Shown: positions 1 through 12,937 of the stretch, in pieces | How positions within the stretch are numbered: the stretch's first letter is position 1 | Layout of the letters: every line of letters starts with the position of its first letter | Source of the DNA: Sipunculus nudus | Lineage: Eukaryota > Annelida > Sipuncula > Golfingiida > Sipunculidae | Assembly: GCA_026874595.1 (NCBI GenBank) | Contig: CM049316.1 | Coordinates: 13,506,839 to 13,570,838 of the forward strand | Length of the DNA stretch: 64,000 nt | Reading direction: 5' to 3' | The notes under the pieces: model-generated | The model's input: the letters and a program-made list of their open reading frames with translations, nothing else | Database searches by the model: none | Told to the model about the DNA's origin: nothing | Made by a program: the position numbers and the translations under genes

Positions 1-385
1 CTATATATATTTATTTACATGCCAGAAATTAAGACTGTTAAGTGTAATTTCTATAAGTTATGGACTTGAACATATTGGACTTTGTAAAAAATCAGAAAAA
101 ATATTTGCTTACTTAACATGACAAATTTTATTGCTAGAGGTTTTTTTTTCAAGTATATGACTCTGTTTAATTAAGATTTAATTGTATACCAAAAATTAGA
201 TCTAAATTTTGTAATTTTTTTAAGTTATTAGCATAAAAATAAAATCAGTACCTCAAATTTTGTACAACTTTGACCATGGCACTTTTTTCCTGTGAGTACT
301 GTTAATTTAATTTTCATGGCATGAAAACATTAGTATTTAATTTGTTTAAATTTGAAATTTGAAAATAAAAGGTTGAAAATTAGGC
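1..385 (+). mobile_element. F2-family core fragment
   Basis: The stretch with CATGCCAGAAATTAAG, the TTGTAAAAAATCAG block and the TTTGACCATGGCAC block follows the same order as the interior of the F2 copies at 2600, 9370 and 30365. The 5' hairpin is absent, probably because it lies left of the window. No gene is visible. Confidence 0.6.
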
Positions 386-390
386 TAGTT

Positions 391-1578
391 GTATCCACCA
401 AAATGAAATTTTGCGGATTCAATGTTTTTGACAGTGTTCCGCCGCCACTGCAGCATTCCTTTCAAGAGAACTCCTCTGAGACTACTTGACTGATTTTTCC
501 AAAACTTAAACCAATTATCGGGTCACATGTTAACTGGAGCCTAACAAATTGGTGGTGACCTCTGACCTTTCCTGTCTGCCCAGCGTCCATTTGTGCGTCT
601 ATTTCTACACATAAACCCACATATCTCAGGAACCGTTTGACCTATCAGGAAAAAAAATTTGTACAAATGTAGCCCTTGGATAGCTAAATAATATACACAA
701 AAAATGGTGGCACCACCTGCAGCCATGTTTGCACAGTGTCCATCTGTTTGTCTACCTTGGGTTAAAATCACTCATATCTCTGCAGTGGTTAATTTGACTA
801 ATTCACCTGAAATTCAGCATGCGTATAAATCCTGGATAGCTTTCTTGATTTAATTGTAGGTGGCGCCACCTACATTCATGTTCAGGCTGCAGACATCCAT
901 GCTTATATCTCCAGACTGGTTTGACACATCTTCTTGAAAATTTGCATGTTTATAGATCTCACATAGCTCTTTATCATACGCAAAACTTGTGGGGCCACCT
1001 GCAACCATATTTTGCACAGTGTCCCTCTGTTTGTCTGCCGTTGAATAAAATCACCCATATCTCGGCAGTGGTTTGACATATCTGCCAAAAATTTTTCAGG
1101 TTTATACATCCTGGACAGCTTTCTCGATTTTTTGGCAGGTGGCGCCACCTACATTTATGTTAATGCTGCAGACATTCAGGCTTATATCTCAGGACTAATT
1201 GGACATATCCCCCTCAAATTTTGCATGTGTATAGATCTCACATAGCTCTTAATCATACACAAAATTGGTGGCGCCACCTGCCACAATTTTTGCATAAGTC
1301 CTTCTGTTTGTCTGCTGTGGGATAAAATCACTCATAAACATGTAGTGGTTTGACATTTTTATGCCTAAAATTTTGCATATGTATACAACTTGGACAGCTT
1401 TCTGGATCTTTTTGTAGGTGGCGCAACCTACATACACATTTTTGCTGCAGACATCCATGCTAATATGCAACACACCTCATTCTATTTCCCCTTGCCACTC
1501 AATCCATGCCCCATTTCACCCATTCTACTCTGATTTCTGTGGATACACATAGTCGCTTGTGGACTTCCCGTATTCTAG
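391..1578 (+). mobile_element. F1 element, copy A (Helitron2/HINE-like, non-autonomous)
   Basis: It starts with a degenerate hairpin (GTATCCACCAAAA then TTTTGCGGATTC) and ends with GTGGATACACATAGTCGCTT followed by CTAG at 1575-1578. Inside are two to three diverged tandem units with GGCGCCACC palindromes. It has no conserved coding capacity; apparent reading frames recur at the same phase in every copy and come from the repeat itself. The best-preserved copy is at 48856. Class assignment rests on terminal structure only. Confidence 0.6.
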
Positions 1579-1970
1579 TTATTGACTTTTTTCTTGAGGC
1601 TCTATTGTAGTCACTCCTGGAAGTCAGCTATGCCAGGGTTCCTGATTTGCTACAGTCACCTTGGGAGATCCCCTGCTGTGACAGGTGTACAATTCTCATA
1701 TCTCATATATTAAGATCTAATTTAAACATATTCTTGCCTCAGGAGAATGGAACATCAGCTCTGTGTATCATCTCTCCATTATCATTAAATATTTATATAT
1801 TAATTATGAAATTTTTCCTATAACCATTGTTGAAATAACTTTCATATGTTGTATGTGTATTGATTTAAGATAATAAAGTCTGAAATTTGAAAGCAACTTA
1901 TATATTCAGTTGTGTAATATTGCAGATTTAATACTTTGAAAAAAATTTGATATAATAATAGAAATTAAGA
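1579..1970. other. AT-rich spacer, no gene seen
   Basis: It contains a short remnant resembling the F2 tail (TTGAGGCTCTATTGTAGTCA near 1594) and otherwise unremarkable AT-rich DNA. Confidence 0.5.
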
Positions 1971-2599
1971 GCGAACCTGTGAGCTAATGTGATGGTGTGG
2001 CGTCGTCTGGCGTCTGTAAGTTAACCCATACTATCTCCAAAATGACAGGAGCTAGCAACACAAAATTTAATGCAAAAATTAGCCATCTGCAAAACTATTG
2101 GGATGCTATTAGTGAACCTGTGAGCTTATGCGATGGTGCGGCCTCATCCGTTGTGTGTCATGCGTCATCTGTATGTTAACCACAGCTTTCTCAAAAATGG
2201 CAGAAGCTAGCATCACCAAATTTTTATGCAAATAATCAGTCATCTGAAAAACTCTATCAGATTTTGTTTATTTTTTTCTAACTGCATTTTCTTAGATTTT
2301 ATAGGAAAAAAAAGCTTTAAAAATCTTCTTCTCCAAAACTGTCCAGCCAAATTGTCCAATATTTCAAAGAAATGATCCCTGGAACAATCTTTCTCAAGTT
2401 TGTTCGAATGGTTCCAGTTCAGAGATTTTTGGCCGAGTTACAGGAGGTTTAACTTAGTCATCTGTCCAAAAAAGCACACTAAAATTAAAATCTCAGAAAC
2501 GGCTAGAGCTATAATCACCAAATTTTGTACCAATGTTTGTCACATATGTCATATCTGAAATTGAGGTATTAGTGGCGCCACCTACATTGATGTGTTTTT

Positions 2600-5290
2600 A
2601 GCTCAGCTGACTATAAGTCATCTGAGCTATAGTCGTGGTCCATTATCCGACGTCTGTCCGTCCGTCCGTAGATGTGGCACGTTTTGAAACCGTAAGACCT
2701 AGGAATCCAAAATTCAGCATAATGTTAGATGTCCCCAAGATCTCCTACCAAGCCGAAAACTGGGTCTTTGCGACTTCGTTCCTTTGGAAATTAAGGAAAA
2801 CCTCAATTTTTTATTAAAAACCTATTTTCACACTTAAGAACTGCCTAATATCAAAACCACTCATCTGTTTTTCCTCATATTTACCATTGATATTCCTCTA
2901 TATAGTTACTATGTACATGCCAGAAATTAAGTCTGTATTATATAATTTAAAAAAGTTATGGGCCCAAACATAATGCATTTTGTAAGAAATCAGGAAAGAT
3001 ATTTGAACACTTAACACAAAACATGTTAAAGCTATGGACTTTTTTTCCAGTAATATAACTTTAATTAATCAAAATTAAATTGTATATCCAAAATTAGATC
3101 AAAATCTTTTAAATTTTTTAAAAATTAACAAAAATAAAAAATTGGTACCTTAAATTTTGCCCAATTTTGACCATTGCACGTTTTTTCCCTGTAAGTACTG
3201 TTGATCTAATTTTCACAGCATGTACAAATAAGGATTATATCTATTAAAATCTGAAATTTGAAAATAAAAGCTGCAAAATTAGGCTAGTTATTGAATTTTT
3301 TGGAGGCTCTTGTTGTATTCCCTTACATTGTCAAGCAGTTCACTGTGGTCACTGTTGGTCATTCAGTGCAGCTCTGTATGCTCCCAAGGTTGTTGGCATA
3401 ATGTTAGATGTCCCCAAGATCTCCTACCAAGCCAAAAACTGGGTCTTTGCGACTTTGTTCCTTTGAGAAATTAAGGAAAAACCTCAATTTTTTATTAAAA
3501 ACCTATTTTCACATTTCAGGACAACCTAACTACGAAACCACTCACCTGTTTTTCCTCATATTTACCATAAATATTCCTCTATATAGTTCCTATGTACATG
3601 CCAGAAATTAGGTCTGTATTACATGATTTAAAAAAAGTAATGGGCTCAAACATAATGCATTTTGTAAAAAATCAGGAAAGATATTTGATCACTTAACACA
3701 AAACATTTTAAAGCTATGGACTTTTTTCCAGTAATATATCTTTTATTAATCAAAATTAAATTGTATACCCAAAATTAGATCAAAATCTGTTAAATTTTTA
3801 AAAATATTAGCAAAAATAAAAAAATTGGTACCTTAAATTTTGCCTAAATTTGACCATGGCACATTTTTTTCTTATAAGTACGTTTGATTTAATTTTCACA
3901 GCCAGTTTACATATGGATTTAATCTGATAAATTTTGAGTTTGAAAGTATAAGCTTAAAAAATAGTCTATAGCTATTGAAATTTTATTAGAAGACTTAATG
4001 TATTTGTATTTTCTAGCATCATGACCCTACTTTTGTTTACTTTGTAATCCAAAAATTGGCATAATGTTAGATGTAATTGTAAATATTCATATTCTTCCAA
4101 ACATTTCCTATGTACATACCGAAATTTAGGTCAGTATTGCATAATTTGTTGAAGTTATAGGCCCAAACATAATGCACTTTGTAAAAAATCAGGATATATT
4201 TACTCACTTAACATAAGAATGGCTGAGACTTTTTATCAGGAATATAACATCATTTAATCAAGATTCAATTTTCACAGCATGTACACATAAGGATTAAATC
4301 TGTTAAAATCTTAAATATGAAAAATAAAAGCTGCAAAATTAGGCTAATTATTGAATTTGTTTTGAGGCTCTTGTTGTATTCCCTTACATTGTCAAGCAGT
4401 CCACTGAGGTCACTCTAGGTCATTCAATTCAACTCTCTATGCTCCCCAGGCTGTTATGTAATCCCATCACTCCCGCAAGCCCTCTCTCTTGTTGAGCTTG
4501 ATCAGGCTGCCAGCATAAATACCACAGGGAGCCTTTCTCTCTCTCCCCCCCCCCCCCACCCCATTCTGTTGACAGACCTGTACTCTAAACAAGATGAATC
4601 TTATAATTTCAGCGATGAACAGTAACAACAGAGACCCCTCACTGAACCCACCACTTTGATACACAGGACTAATATACAAGACAAAGCTGATAATTTTAAT
4701 GTTAAAAAATTCTTTTTGTTGAGACTTGGACAATTTTGATTTTTTTTAAAGAAAAAAATGTTCAGTAATTTAATCCTAATATTCATATATGGTAAAATAT
4801 TAGGACCTAATGAAAGTGCTAACTGAAAAGATTTAAGAAGACATAAATACTTTGTATCATTCCGTTCATATCTCTTAAAGTTGGTGGGGCCTAGTTATCT
4901 AGTTTTTAAAATTAGAAATATTGGTCAAACTTTGTGGGATTAATTTTTAACTCATATGGCCATATATTTAACTTTTGATAAATTAATTACCTTTACACAT
5001 TATTTGTTTATGAAATGGAACTTTTATATGACACTTACCGTAAGCCCATTTTTTCCCTTGGTGCATCAATAAATGGTTTCAGGCCAAAGGTTTCATTTAT
5101 TACACAGTCCATATGCTTTAGCTCATGTCCATTATTCTATAATTTACAGAGTTTCATTTAAGCTAGGCCATTTTCTCTTAGCTTTTCAAATGGTTATATA
5201 CATGGAAAAACCATAAGAAACAAAAATATTTTGCAGTTACTAATATTTTCCAAAATTCAGCTGAGTGACGTGACCCATAGGTCCCTTGTT
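2600..5290 (+). mobile_element. F2 element, copy at 2.6 kb (composite)
   Basis: The 5' end is a near-perfect hairpin at 2600-2628 (arms AGCTCAGCTGACT and AGTCATCTGAGCT, one mismatch) followed by a GTCCGTC run. The 3' end at 5257-5290 has TCAGCTGAG, the hairpin GTGACCCATAGGTC and CCTTGTT. The core occurs twice, from about 2680 and from about 3400, so this is a tandem or rearranged copy. A poly-C run sits at about 4543-4557. No coding sequence was recognised. Confidence 0.55.
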
Positions 5291-5587
5291 TACAAGTGAA
5301 AATGTAATTTTAAACTCTTCTAGCTTATACACTGATTTATGATGAAACTGTTAAGCTGATTGGTTTAAACTTTACAAGAATTATTTTATGGTAGGGTTCT
5401 ACCAGTTTTATCAGAATAGATTGGGTAAATACAGCTTTAAAAAAGCATCGTAGCCAATTGAAAAAGGCTTTCTGTGTTTGAAAACAGATTTGACAACATG
5501 CTGAGTTTCAGCAGCCAAGTCAAGAGGTCACTCAGTACAAACAGATGGGGTCCAGACATCACCATGGCAACTGACCTGGCTCTGGCA

Positions 5588-5647
5588 GGTGTCTAGACAA
5601 TGTGTCTAGACATCTAGACACAGCGTCTAGACACAATGTCTAGATGC
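5588..5647. repeat. Cluster of GTCTAGAC palindromes
   Basis: Five close copies of the 8-bp palindrome GTCTAGAC or its near variants lie within about 60 bp. The role is unknown. Confidence 0.7.
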
Positions 5648-5724
5648 AGAATTCCCAGATTATTGGAACTATATCTTTAAACTGTTTGAAAAAACTTGGT
5701 TTGAATTTTAAGTGAATCGGATTT

Positions 5725-7044
5725 ATCATCAGGTCACATGAGTAACTGCTGCCCCTTCATTTTTTGTTGACCTCTGACCTTTCCTTGCTGCCCAGCGTCC
5801 ATTTGTGCATCTGTTTCCACACATAAACCCACATATCTCGGGAACCGTTTGACCCATCAGGCTAAAAATTTTGTACAAAGGTAGCCCTTTGATAGCTTTA
5901 TAACATACACTAAAAATGGTGGCGCCACCTGCAACCATTTTTGCATAGCGTTAATCTGCTTTGGGATAAAATCACTCATATATCAGCAGTGGTTTGACTT
6001 TTCCACCTGAAATTTTGAAGGTTTATACATCCTGACAGCTTTCTCGATTTTATGACAGGTGGCGCCACTTACATTCACATTTACTGTGCAGACATCCAAG
6101 CTCATATCTCGGGAACTGTTTGACCGATTAGGCCAAAATTTTGCATGTGTATAGATCTCACATAGCTCTTCATCATAGGCAAAAATGGTGGCGCCACCTG
6201 CAACCATTTTTGCATAGCGTTAATCTGCTTTGGGATAAAATCACTCATATCTCAGCAGTGGTTTGACTTATCCACCTGAAATTTTGCAGATTTATACATC
6301 CTGGACAGCTTTCTCGATTTTATGACAGGTGGCACTACCTACAATTAAGTTTACTCGGCAGACATCCAAGATCATATCTCGGGAACTGGTCGACCGATTG
6401 GGCCAAAATTTTGCATGTGTATAGATCTCACATAGCTCTTCATCATAGGCAAAACTGGTGGCGCCACCTGCAACCACTTATGCACAGTGTCCATCTGTTC
6501 ATCTGCCTTGGGATAAAATCACTCATATCTCAGCAGTGGTTTGACTTATCCACCTGAAATTTTGCAGGTTTATACATCCTGGACAGCTCTCTTGATTTTA
6601 TGAAAGGTGGCGCCACCTACATTCAGGTTTACTCTGCAGACATCCAAGCTCATATCTCGGAAACAGTTTGACTGATTGGGCCAAAATTGTGCATGTGTAT
6701 AGATCTCACATAGCTCTTCATCATAGGCAAAACTGGTAGCGCCACCTGCAACCACTTATGCACAGTGTCCATCTGTTCATCTGCCTTGGGATAAAATCAC
6801 TCATATCTCAGCAGTGGTTTGACTAATCCCCCTGAAATTTTGCAGGTTTATACATCCTGGACAATTTTCTCAATGTTATGACAGATGGCACCACCTACAT
6901 TCACGTTTACGCTGCAGACATCCATGCTAATATGCAACACATCTCACTCTTTTCCCCTCGCCACTTAATCCATGCCTCACTTCACCCGCCCCACTCTGAT
7001 TTCTGTGGATACACATAGTCGCTTGTTCACTACCCATATTCTAG
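5725..7044 (+). mobile_element. F1 element, copy B, 5'-degraded
   Basis: Four tandem units of about 280 bp share TCATATCTCGGGAACTG, the GGTGGCGCCACC palindromes and TTTATACATCCTGGACAGCT. The 3' end is TGGATACACATAGTCGCTTG followed by CTAG at 7041-7044. The 5' hairpin seen in copies A and C is not recognisable. Confidence 0.6.
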
Positions 7045-7229
7045 TTTTCAAATGTCCTTGTCTGAAACTTGCAGGTCCGAAACGTCCATTTTGCTATAAT
7101 CATAATGACTAAGGTAGATATGCAGGACTTAAAGATGATTAATATTAAATTTTAAAAATAAACCTCCATTCATACTCACAAACTTTTCACAGGTTCGCAT
7201 TAGGCCTGTAGGCCTTGTTTTTTGGGTAA

Positions 7230-8080
7230 CGGCATTTTCTTAGATTTTACAGAGAAAAAGCTAAAAAACCTTTAAAAATCTTCTTCTCCGGAACCATCCA
7301 GCCAAATTGTTGACGTTTCACAGAAATAATCCTAGAAACAATCTCTCTCAAATTTGTTGGAATGGTTCCAGTTCGGTGATTTTTGGCTGAGTTACAGGGG
7401 TCATCAGTGCCTGTGTCATACTGAGGGCTTAAAGAACTTCTTCTCTGAAACAATATGGCAGAATGATTGAATATCCCACAGAAATGATCCTAGGGTAGTG
7501 CTTTCTGAAGTTTGTTCAAATGGTCTCTGTTTAGTGACTTTTTGGCTGAGTTATGGGAAGTCGAATTTAGTCAGATGCCATTACAGCCCACTTTAGCTCA
7601 GTGGCTCAAAGATCTTCTTTTCAAAAACCACTGGACCAAATTTGTAAATCTCACACATGAATCATCCTCAGATGTTGATTATTCAAGTTTGTTCCAATGG
7701 TTTTGGTTCAGTGCTTTTTGGCTGAGTTACAGGAAGCTAAAATGAGACAGTTTCCTGTATCCTTCTATATGAGTTATAAACTGCAAAACATTTTTCGACT
7801 GATGCCACTGAAGCCAATTTGTTTTATATTTTACAAGAATAATCCCAACAAATTCTTATAATAATTGTCTTTAATGGCTCCACATGAATGATTTTTGGCT
7901 GAATTATGGAGATTGAATTCAGTCATTTTACCATATATGTTGGCTGTGTGAAGCAGTTACATCTAGCCTGGCACCAGTTTATCAGCATCTATTACATCAT
8001 GCCACTAGACATTTAGATTTCAGGTTAAATAGCTTGGCAGACTGCCAACTATTTCAGATTTTGCAAAAGGCCAATGGTCA
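7230..8080 (+). mobile_element. F3-like core, diverged tandem units
   Basis: 7237-7410 matches 2283-2450 (ATTTTCTTAGATTTTA, AATCTTCTTCTCC, GCCAAATTGT, ATGGTTCCAGTTC, TTTTGGC, GAGTTACAGG). Diverged repeats of the same unit follow to about 7930. It looks like the host copy into which the F3 element was inserted. No gene. Confidence 0.45.
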
Positions 8081-8084
8081 GCCT

Positions 8085-8410
8085 GGATGTATTTATAGCT
8101 TTGGCAGACTGGCAACTGTAAAAGATTAGGCAACAGGTCAAGAGTTCACTCAGTGCAGCCAGGTATAGGTCAGGGGTTCACTCAGTGCATGAGCTGCTTT
8201 CTATTTATAGCTTTGGCAGACTGTCCACTGTATCAGATTTGATGCCAAAGGCCAATCTGGATCTATTTATAGCTTTGGGAAACTGCCAACTGTGTCAGAT
8301 TATGCAACAGGTCAAGAGTTCACTCAGTGCAGCCAGGTACAGGTCAAAAGTTCACTCAGTCTAGCCAGGTGCAGATCAAGAGTACACTCAGTGCAGTAGT
8401 TTGAGCCAGC
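8085..8410 (+). repeat. Complex local tandem repeat
   Basis: Two motifs alternate: TTTATAGCTTTGGCAGACTG (near 8090, 8207 and, as a variant, 8266) and GTTCACTCAGTGCAG (near 8148, 8319 and variants). Period and order are irregular. Confidence 0.6.
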
Positions 8411-9369
8411 AGTTTGTCACAGTTCACTTGGGGCAACTGCTTTTCTCACCTAAGCCTGGTCAGCCCTGTGCATCTAACTCAAGAGAAGTTTGTTGTATTC
8501 GCCTGATATTTTGACCTATTTATTTGTCTTTGATGGGTTTCTTGTTCACAGGACAGGTGTCGCCGCCTTCAATTACTTTTACACAAGTGTATGTGCCTGC
8601 TTATTTTCCAGGGGAAATTGATATATCAGCCTGAAATTGGGCATATTTATACATATTGTAAAGCTTTGTGGTATACAAGACTGGTGGCGCCACCTACAAA
8701 TAATTTTTGCACAGTGTATGTTCCTGCTTAGTTCTCAGGATAGGATATTAGCCTGAAATTGGGCATATGTACCGGTATACATCTTTAATACCTTCGTTGT
8801 ATACAAGACATGTAGGCCTACTTAAAAAATAATGGCCCAGTATTGAAGCATTGTACCTGGTGTATAAATCATTGCACAGGTTTGCATTGTTTAATATTAA
8901 GAAATTGTAAATGAACTATTTTATAGTGTAAACATTGTTGAATGCAGTGAAAGTCCTATGTATTTACACTATAATAATACAAAGATGTTGTAACTCTCAT
9001 CATTCCATTCACCCCCCCCCCCCCCCACCAAAAAAAAAAACACCACCACCACCACCAACAAGTCCTTGCATCTGGTTACTGGGGATATTATTTATATCAA
9101 CTGTACACATTTTAATAAATAAAAAATACATATATTAAATATTCTATACAGAAAAAATAGATCCAATTGAGCAAATGTGTAAACTACTGAACTGTCAACA
9201 ATTTATCAAAAAGCCAACCAATGGTTATAGTAATAATATACATCTTATGTTCACAAACTGCTCACATGCTTCAATTTTAACATTAGAGAATGCATGGTTT
9301 GGTCACAAAATATTATTTGCAACAATTTCTCTTAAACTTTATCTCCATTTGATATTATTTTAGATTTTT
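8411..9369. other. Repeat-rich spacer, no gene seen
   Basis: 8560-8810 holds two diverged units with CTGGTGGCGCCACCTACA related to F1. About 9011-9055 is a poly-C run followed by A-rich and CCA repeats. Nothing else is recognisable. Confidence 0.5.
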
Positions 9370-12300
9370 AGCTCAGCTGACTATAAGTCATCTGAGCTAT
9401 AGTCGTGGTCCATTGTCCGTCGTCTGTCTGTCAGTCCGTCCGTCTGGATGTCCGTCCGTAAGACTGGCACGTTTCGACACCATTGGACCTACGAATCTGA
9501 AATTCGGCATACAGTTAGATGTCCCCAAAATCTCCTACCATGCCAAAAATTGGGTCAATATGACTTTGTTCCTTCGAGATATTAAGGAAAAACCTCAATT
9601 TTTTATTAGAAATCTACTTTCACACTTCAGGACTGCCTAATATCAAAACCACTCATCTGGTTTTCTTTATTTTTACCATAAATATTCCTCTATATGCTTC
9701 CTACGTACATGCCAGAAATTAAGTCAGTATTATTTAATTTTAAAAAGGTATGGGCCCAAACATAATGGACTTTGTAAAAAAATGAGGAAAGATATTTTGT
9801 CACTTAAGACCAAAAGTGTTAAAGGTAGGAATTTTTTTCAGTAATACTACTTTAAATAATCAAAATTTAATTGTATACCAAAAATTAGATCAAAATCTGT
9901 TAAATTTTTAGCTCAGCTGACTATAAGTCATCTGAGCTATAGTCGTGGTCCATTGTCCGTCGTCCGTCCGTCTGTCCGTCCGTCCGTCCGTCCGTCTGTC
10001 CGTCCGTAGATGTGGCACGTTTTGAAACCGTAAGACCTAGGAATCCAAAATTCAGCATAATGTTAGATGTCCCCAAGATCTCCTACCAAGCCGAAAACTG
10101 GGTCTTTGCGACTTCCTTCCTTTGAGAAATTAAGGAAAAACCTCAATTTTTTATTAAAAACCTATTTTCACACTTTAGGACTGCCTAATATCAAAACCAC
10201 TCATCTGTTTTTCCTCATATTTCCTAAAGATAATCCTCTATATAATTCCTATGTACATGCCAAAAATTAGGTCTGTATTATTTAATTTTAAAAAGTTATG
10301 GGCCCAAACATAATGCATTTTGTAAATAATCAGGAAAGAAATTTTATCACTTAACACAAAACTTGTTAAAGCTAAGCACTTTTTTTCCAGTAATATTACT
10401 TTTATTAATCAAAATTAAATTGTATACCCAAAATAAGATCAAAATCTTTTAAATTTTTTAAAATATTAGCAAAAATAAAAAATTGGTACCTTAAATTTTG
10501 CCCAACTTTGACCATGGCACGTTTTTTTGCTGTAACTGCTGTGGATTTAATTTTCACAGCATGTTTTTGTTAGCATTTCAACTGTTAACACCAAAAATTT
10601 GAAACCAGTTGATCAAAAACTCTAGATTTTATTCAAGTTTTCAAGCACCATGTCGCATATTGCTAGTGTTATGCAGTTTGCTAGAGCTCAGCTCCCGAGC
10701 TTCAGCTCTAAGTTCCTTAAATTTGGCATACAGTTAGATTTCTCCAAAATCCCCTACCATGCCAAGAATTTGGTCACTAGGACTTAATTCCTGTAATATT
10801 ACTTTTATTAATCAAAATTAAATTGTATACCCAAAATTAGATCAAAATCTTTTAAATTTTTTAAAATATTAGCATAAATAAAAAATTGGTACCTTAAATT
10901 TTGCCCAACTTTGACCATGGCACGTTTTTTTGCTGTAACTGCTGTGGATTTAATTTTCACAGCATGTTTTTGTTAGCATTTCAACTGTTAACACCAAAAA
11001 TTTGAAACCAGTTGATCAAAAACTCTAGATTTTATTCAAGTTTTCAAGCACCATGTCGCATATTGCTAGTGTTATGCAGTTTGCTAGAGCTCAGCTCCCG
11101 AGCTTCAGCTCTAAGCTCCTTAAATTTGGCATACAGTTAGATTTCTCCAAAATCCCCTACCATGCCAAGAATTTGGTCACTAGGACTTAATTCCTTCGAG
11201 ATATCAATGAAAAACTTCATTTTTCCATTAAAAACCCAATGTTACACTTTAAGACTGCCTAATATCAAAACCACTGATCTGACTTTGATCATATATAATA
11301 TACATATTTTTCAATACATTCACTATGCACATGCCAGAAATGATGTCAGTATTGTGTATTTTTTTAAGTTATGGGCCCAAACATAATGCACTTTGTAAAA
11401 AATCAAGAAATATATTTACTCCCTTAACAAGGGCATTGCTGAAGCTAGAGATCTTTTTTGTCAGGGATGTAACATTATTTAATCAAGATTCAATTGAATA
11501 CCGTAAATTAGTTCTGAATTTTTCAAATTTTATAAGTTATTAGTATAAATATAAAATTAGTACCTTAAATTTTGCCTAACTGTGACCATGGCACGTTTGT
11601 TTCCCGTGAGCACTGTTGATATAATTTTCATATCATGCACACATAAGGATTTCAGCTTTTTAGTTTAGAAAGCTGAAAGAAATTTGCCAAATATTGTAGC
11701 TTTTATTAATGTTTTTTATGAGACCCTGTCAGACTTTGGCTCCCTCCAGCCCCTCTTGAGTCACCTGTATGTTGACCTTGTTGACCTTTCATCAAATTAT
11801 GCACGCTTGAGGGGAGAATCCAGGCAGCTTATGGCCAGCCACAGTTGATCCAGGTGTTCAACCCAACTCATCTAGTAGTTTTAACCAACAACATAACAAT
11901 AAACAATAAATTAATAAATTTTTATTGGTTTTTAATAACAAATTAAAGAAAAATAGAAAAGGAATTTGTTAGTTTATAATAACAGGAAATTAACTTGCAG
12001 TTACTGATGATATAAGAATCTTGTATCGATTGATAGAATGTCACATATTCCAAATAACACCTTGCAGTCACCTATGGCATTTTTCAGTTCATTTTTAATG
12101 ATAAAGAAGTAAATCATATTATTCATTACTAATCATTAAGGATTATATGAAGGAAATTAATGATAGACAAAGATGCAGTTGATAATATTAATCTAGATTC
12201 CTACTGTGTCTAGTGTGTACATTGATGTGAAATTAGTCCAAAATGAATTTTTTACAGTTATTTTTTAATATAAATAAAAGCCATAAAACCAAGTACTTAT

Positions 12301-12937
12301 GATCATTATTTAAATGTGTGAATTTTGTATATTCTGGATTCTCAACATCATTGTTTGGTGAAAACTGAATAAATACCAGACATGGTGCGAATACTTTGTA
12401 ATTGTATTTAAATACGAATATGATTATGTACTCCATTATAAAATTTCTTGCATAAAGAATGGGAATTCAGGTAAAAATGAAAGTATATGAATACTCGTGC
12501 AAATACTTTCCAAATGTATTCATGAATGCATTCATGAATATATTCTTCAATGTTATTTTAATAATCATATCAGTTATATTTCATTTTAAAAAATCATATG
12601 ATTCTCTTATTATTTTGAATAAAAATTATATTTGGGACAATATTTGTAATTTATTTAATAAATAGTTAAACTCTTATATTATATGTTCTGCTTATAAGTT
12701 ATATGGCCAAGTCAAAATCTGTGTGACAGTAGTACTCCATTTGTTAATAAAATAAATGAAATCAATCCTCTTCCCTGTCTCCAAAGGTACTATCAAAATT
12801 ATACATAAGCTAAACCACAACAACTCATAATACAGCTTATATTTATTACCACACAAAACCAGCATGTGCCTCATTTCCAAATAATATTTTTTTATCATAT
12901 ATAACAGCTGAGCGTCGTGACCCATAGGTCCCTTGTT
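9370..12937 (+). mobile_element. F2 elements, composite array with two 5' ends and one 3' end
   Basis: Intact F2 5' hairpins occur at 9370-9398 and 9910-9938, each followed by a GTCCGTC run. A 3' end (CAGCTGAGCGTCGTGACCCA ending in CCTTGTT) lies at 12905-12937. The second copy seems inserted in the first. A 403-bp internal duplication is at 10391-11197. From 11.7 to 12.9 kb the sequence is AT-rich with little resemblance to other F2 copies. Confidence 0.5.
10391..11197 (+). repeat. Recent 403-bp tandem duplication
   Basis: 10391-10793 and 10794-11197 are nearly identical, with only a few base differences along the whole length. They share TAATATTACTTTTATTAATC at the start and CATGCCAAGAATTTGGTCAC near the end. 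Confidence 0.8.

Larger units (their letters stand above)
1971..7218 (+). mobile_element. F3 element interrupted by nested F2 and F1 copies
   Basis: The left end carries GCGAACCTGTGA at 1971-1982, and the right end carries its exact reverse complement TCACAGGTTCGC at 7187-7198. The latter is followed by a small hairpin (AGGCC, TGTA, GGCCT; 7202-7215) and a TGTTTT end. The start of the element is duplicated about 140 bp downstream (near 2114). The F2 copy (2600-5290) and F1 copy (5725-7044) lie between the two ends, which reads as insertion into F3. The architecture matches F1 and F2. Confidence 0.5.

Noticed and set aside
903..7000. Repeated frames such as VAGGATIF and DEELCEIYTHAKFWPN in the F1 copies
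   Set aside because: The same peptides recur in each 280-bp unit with no common start or stop and no recognisable family; they follow the DNA repeat.
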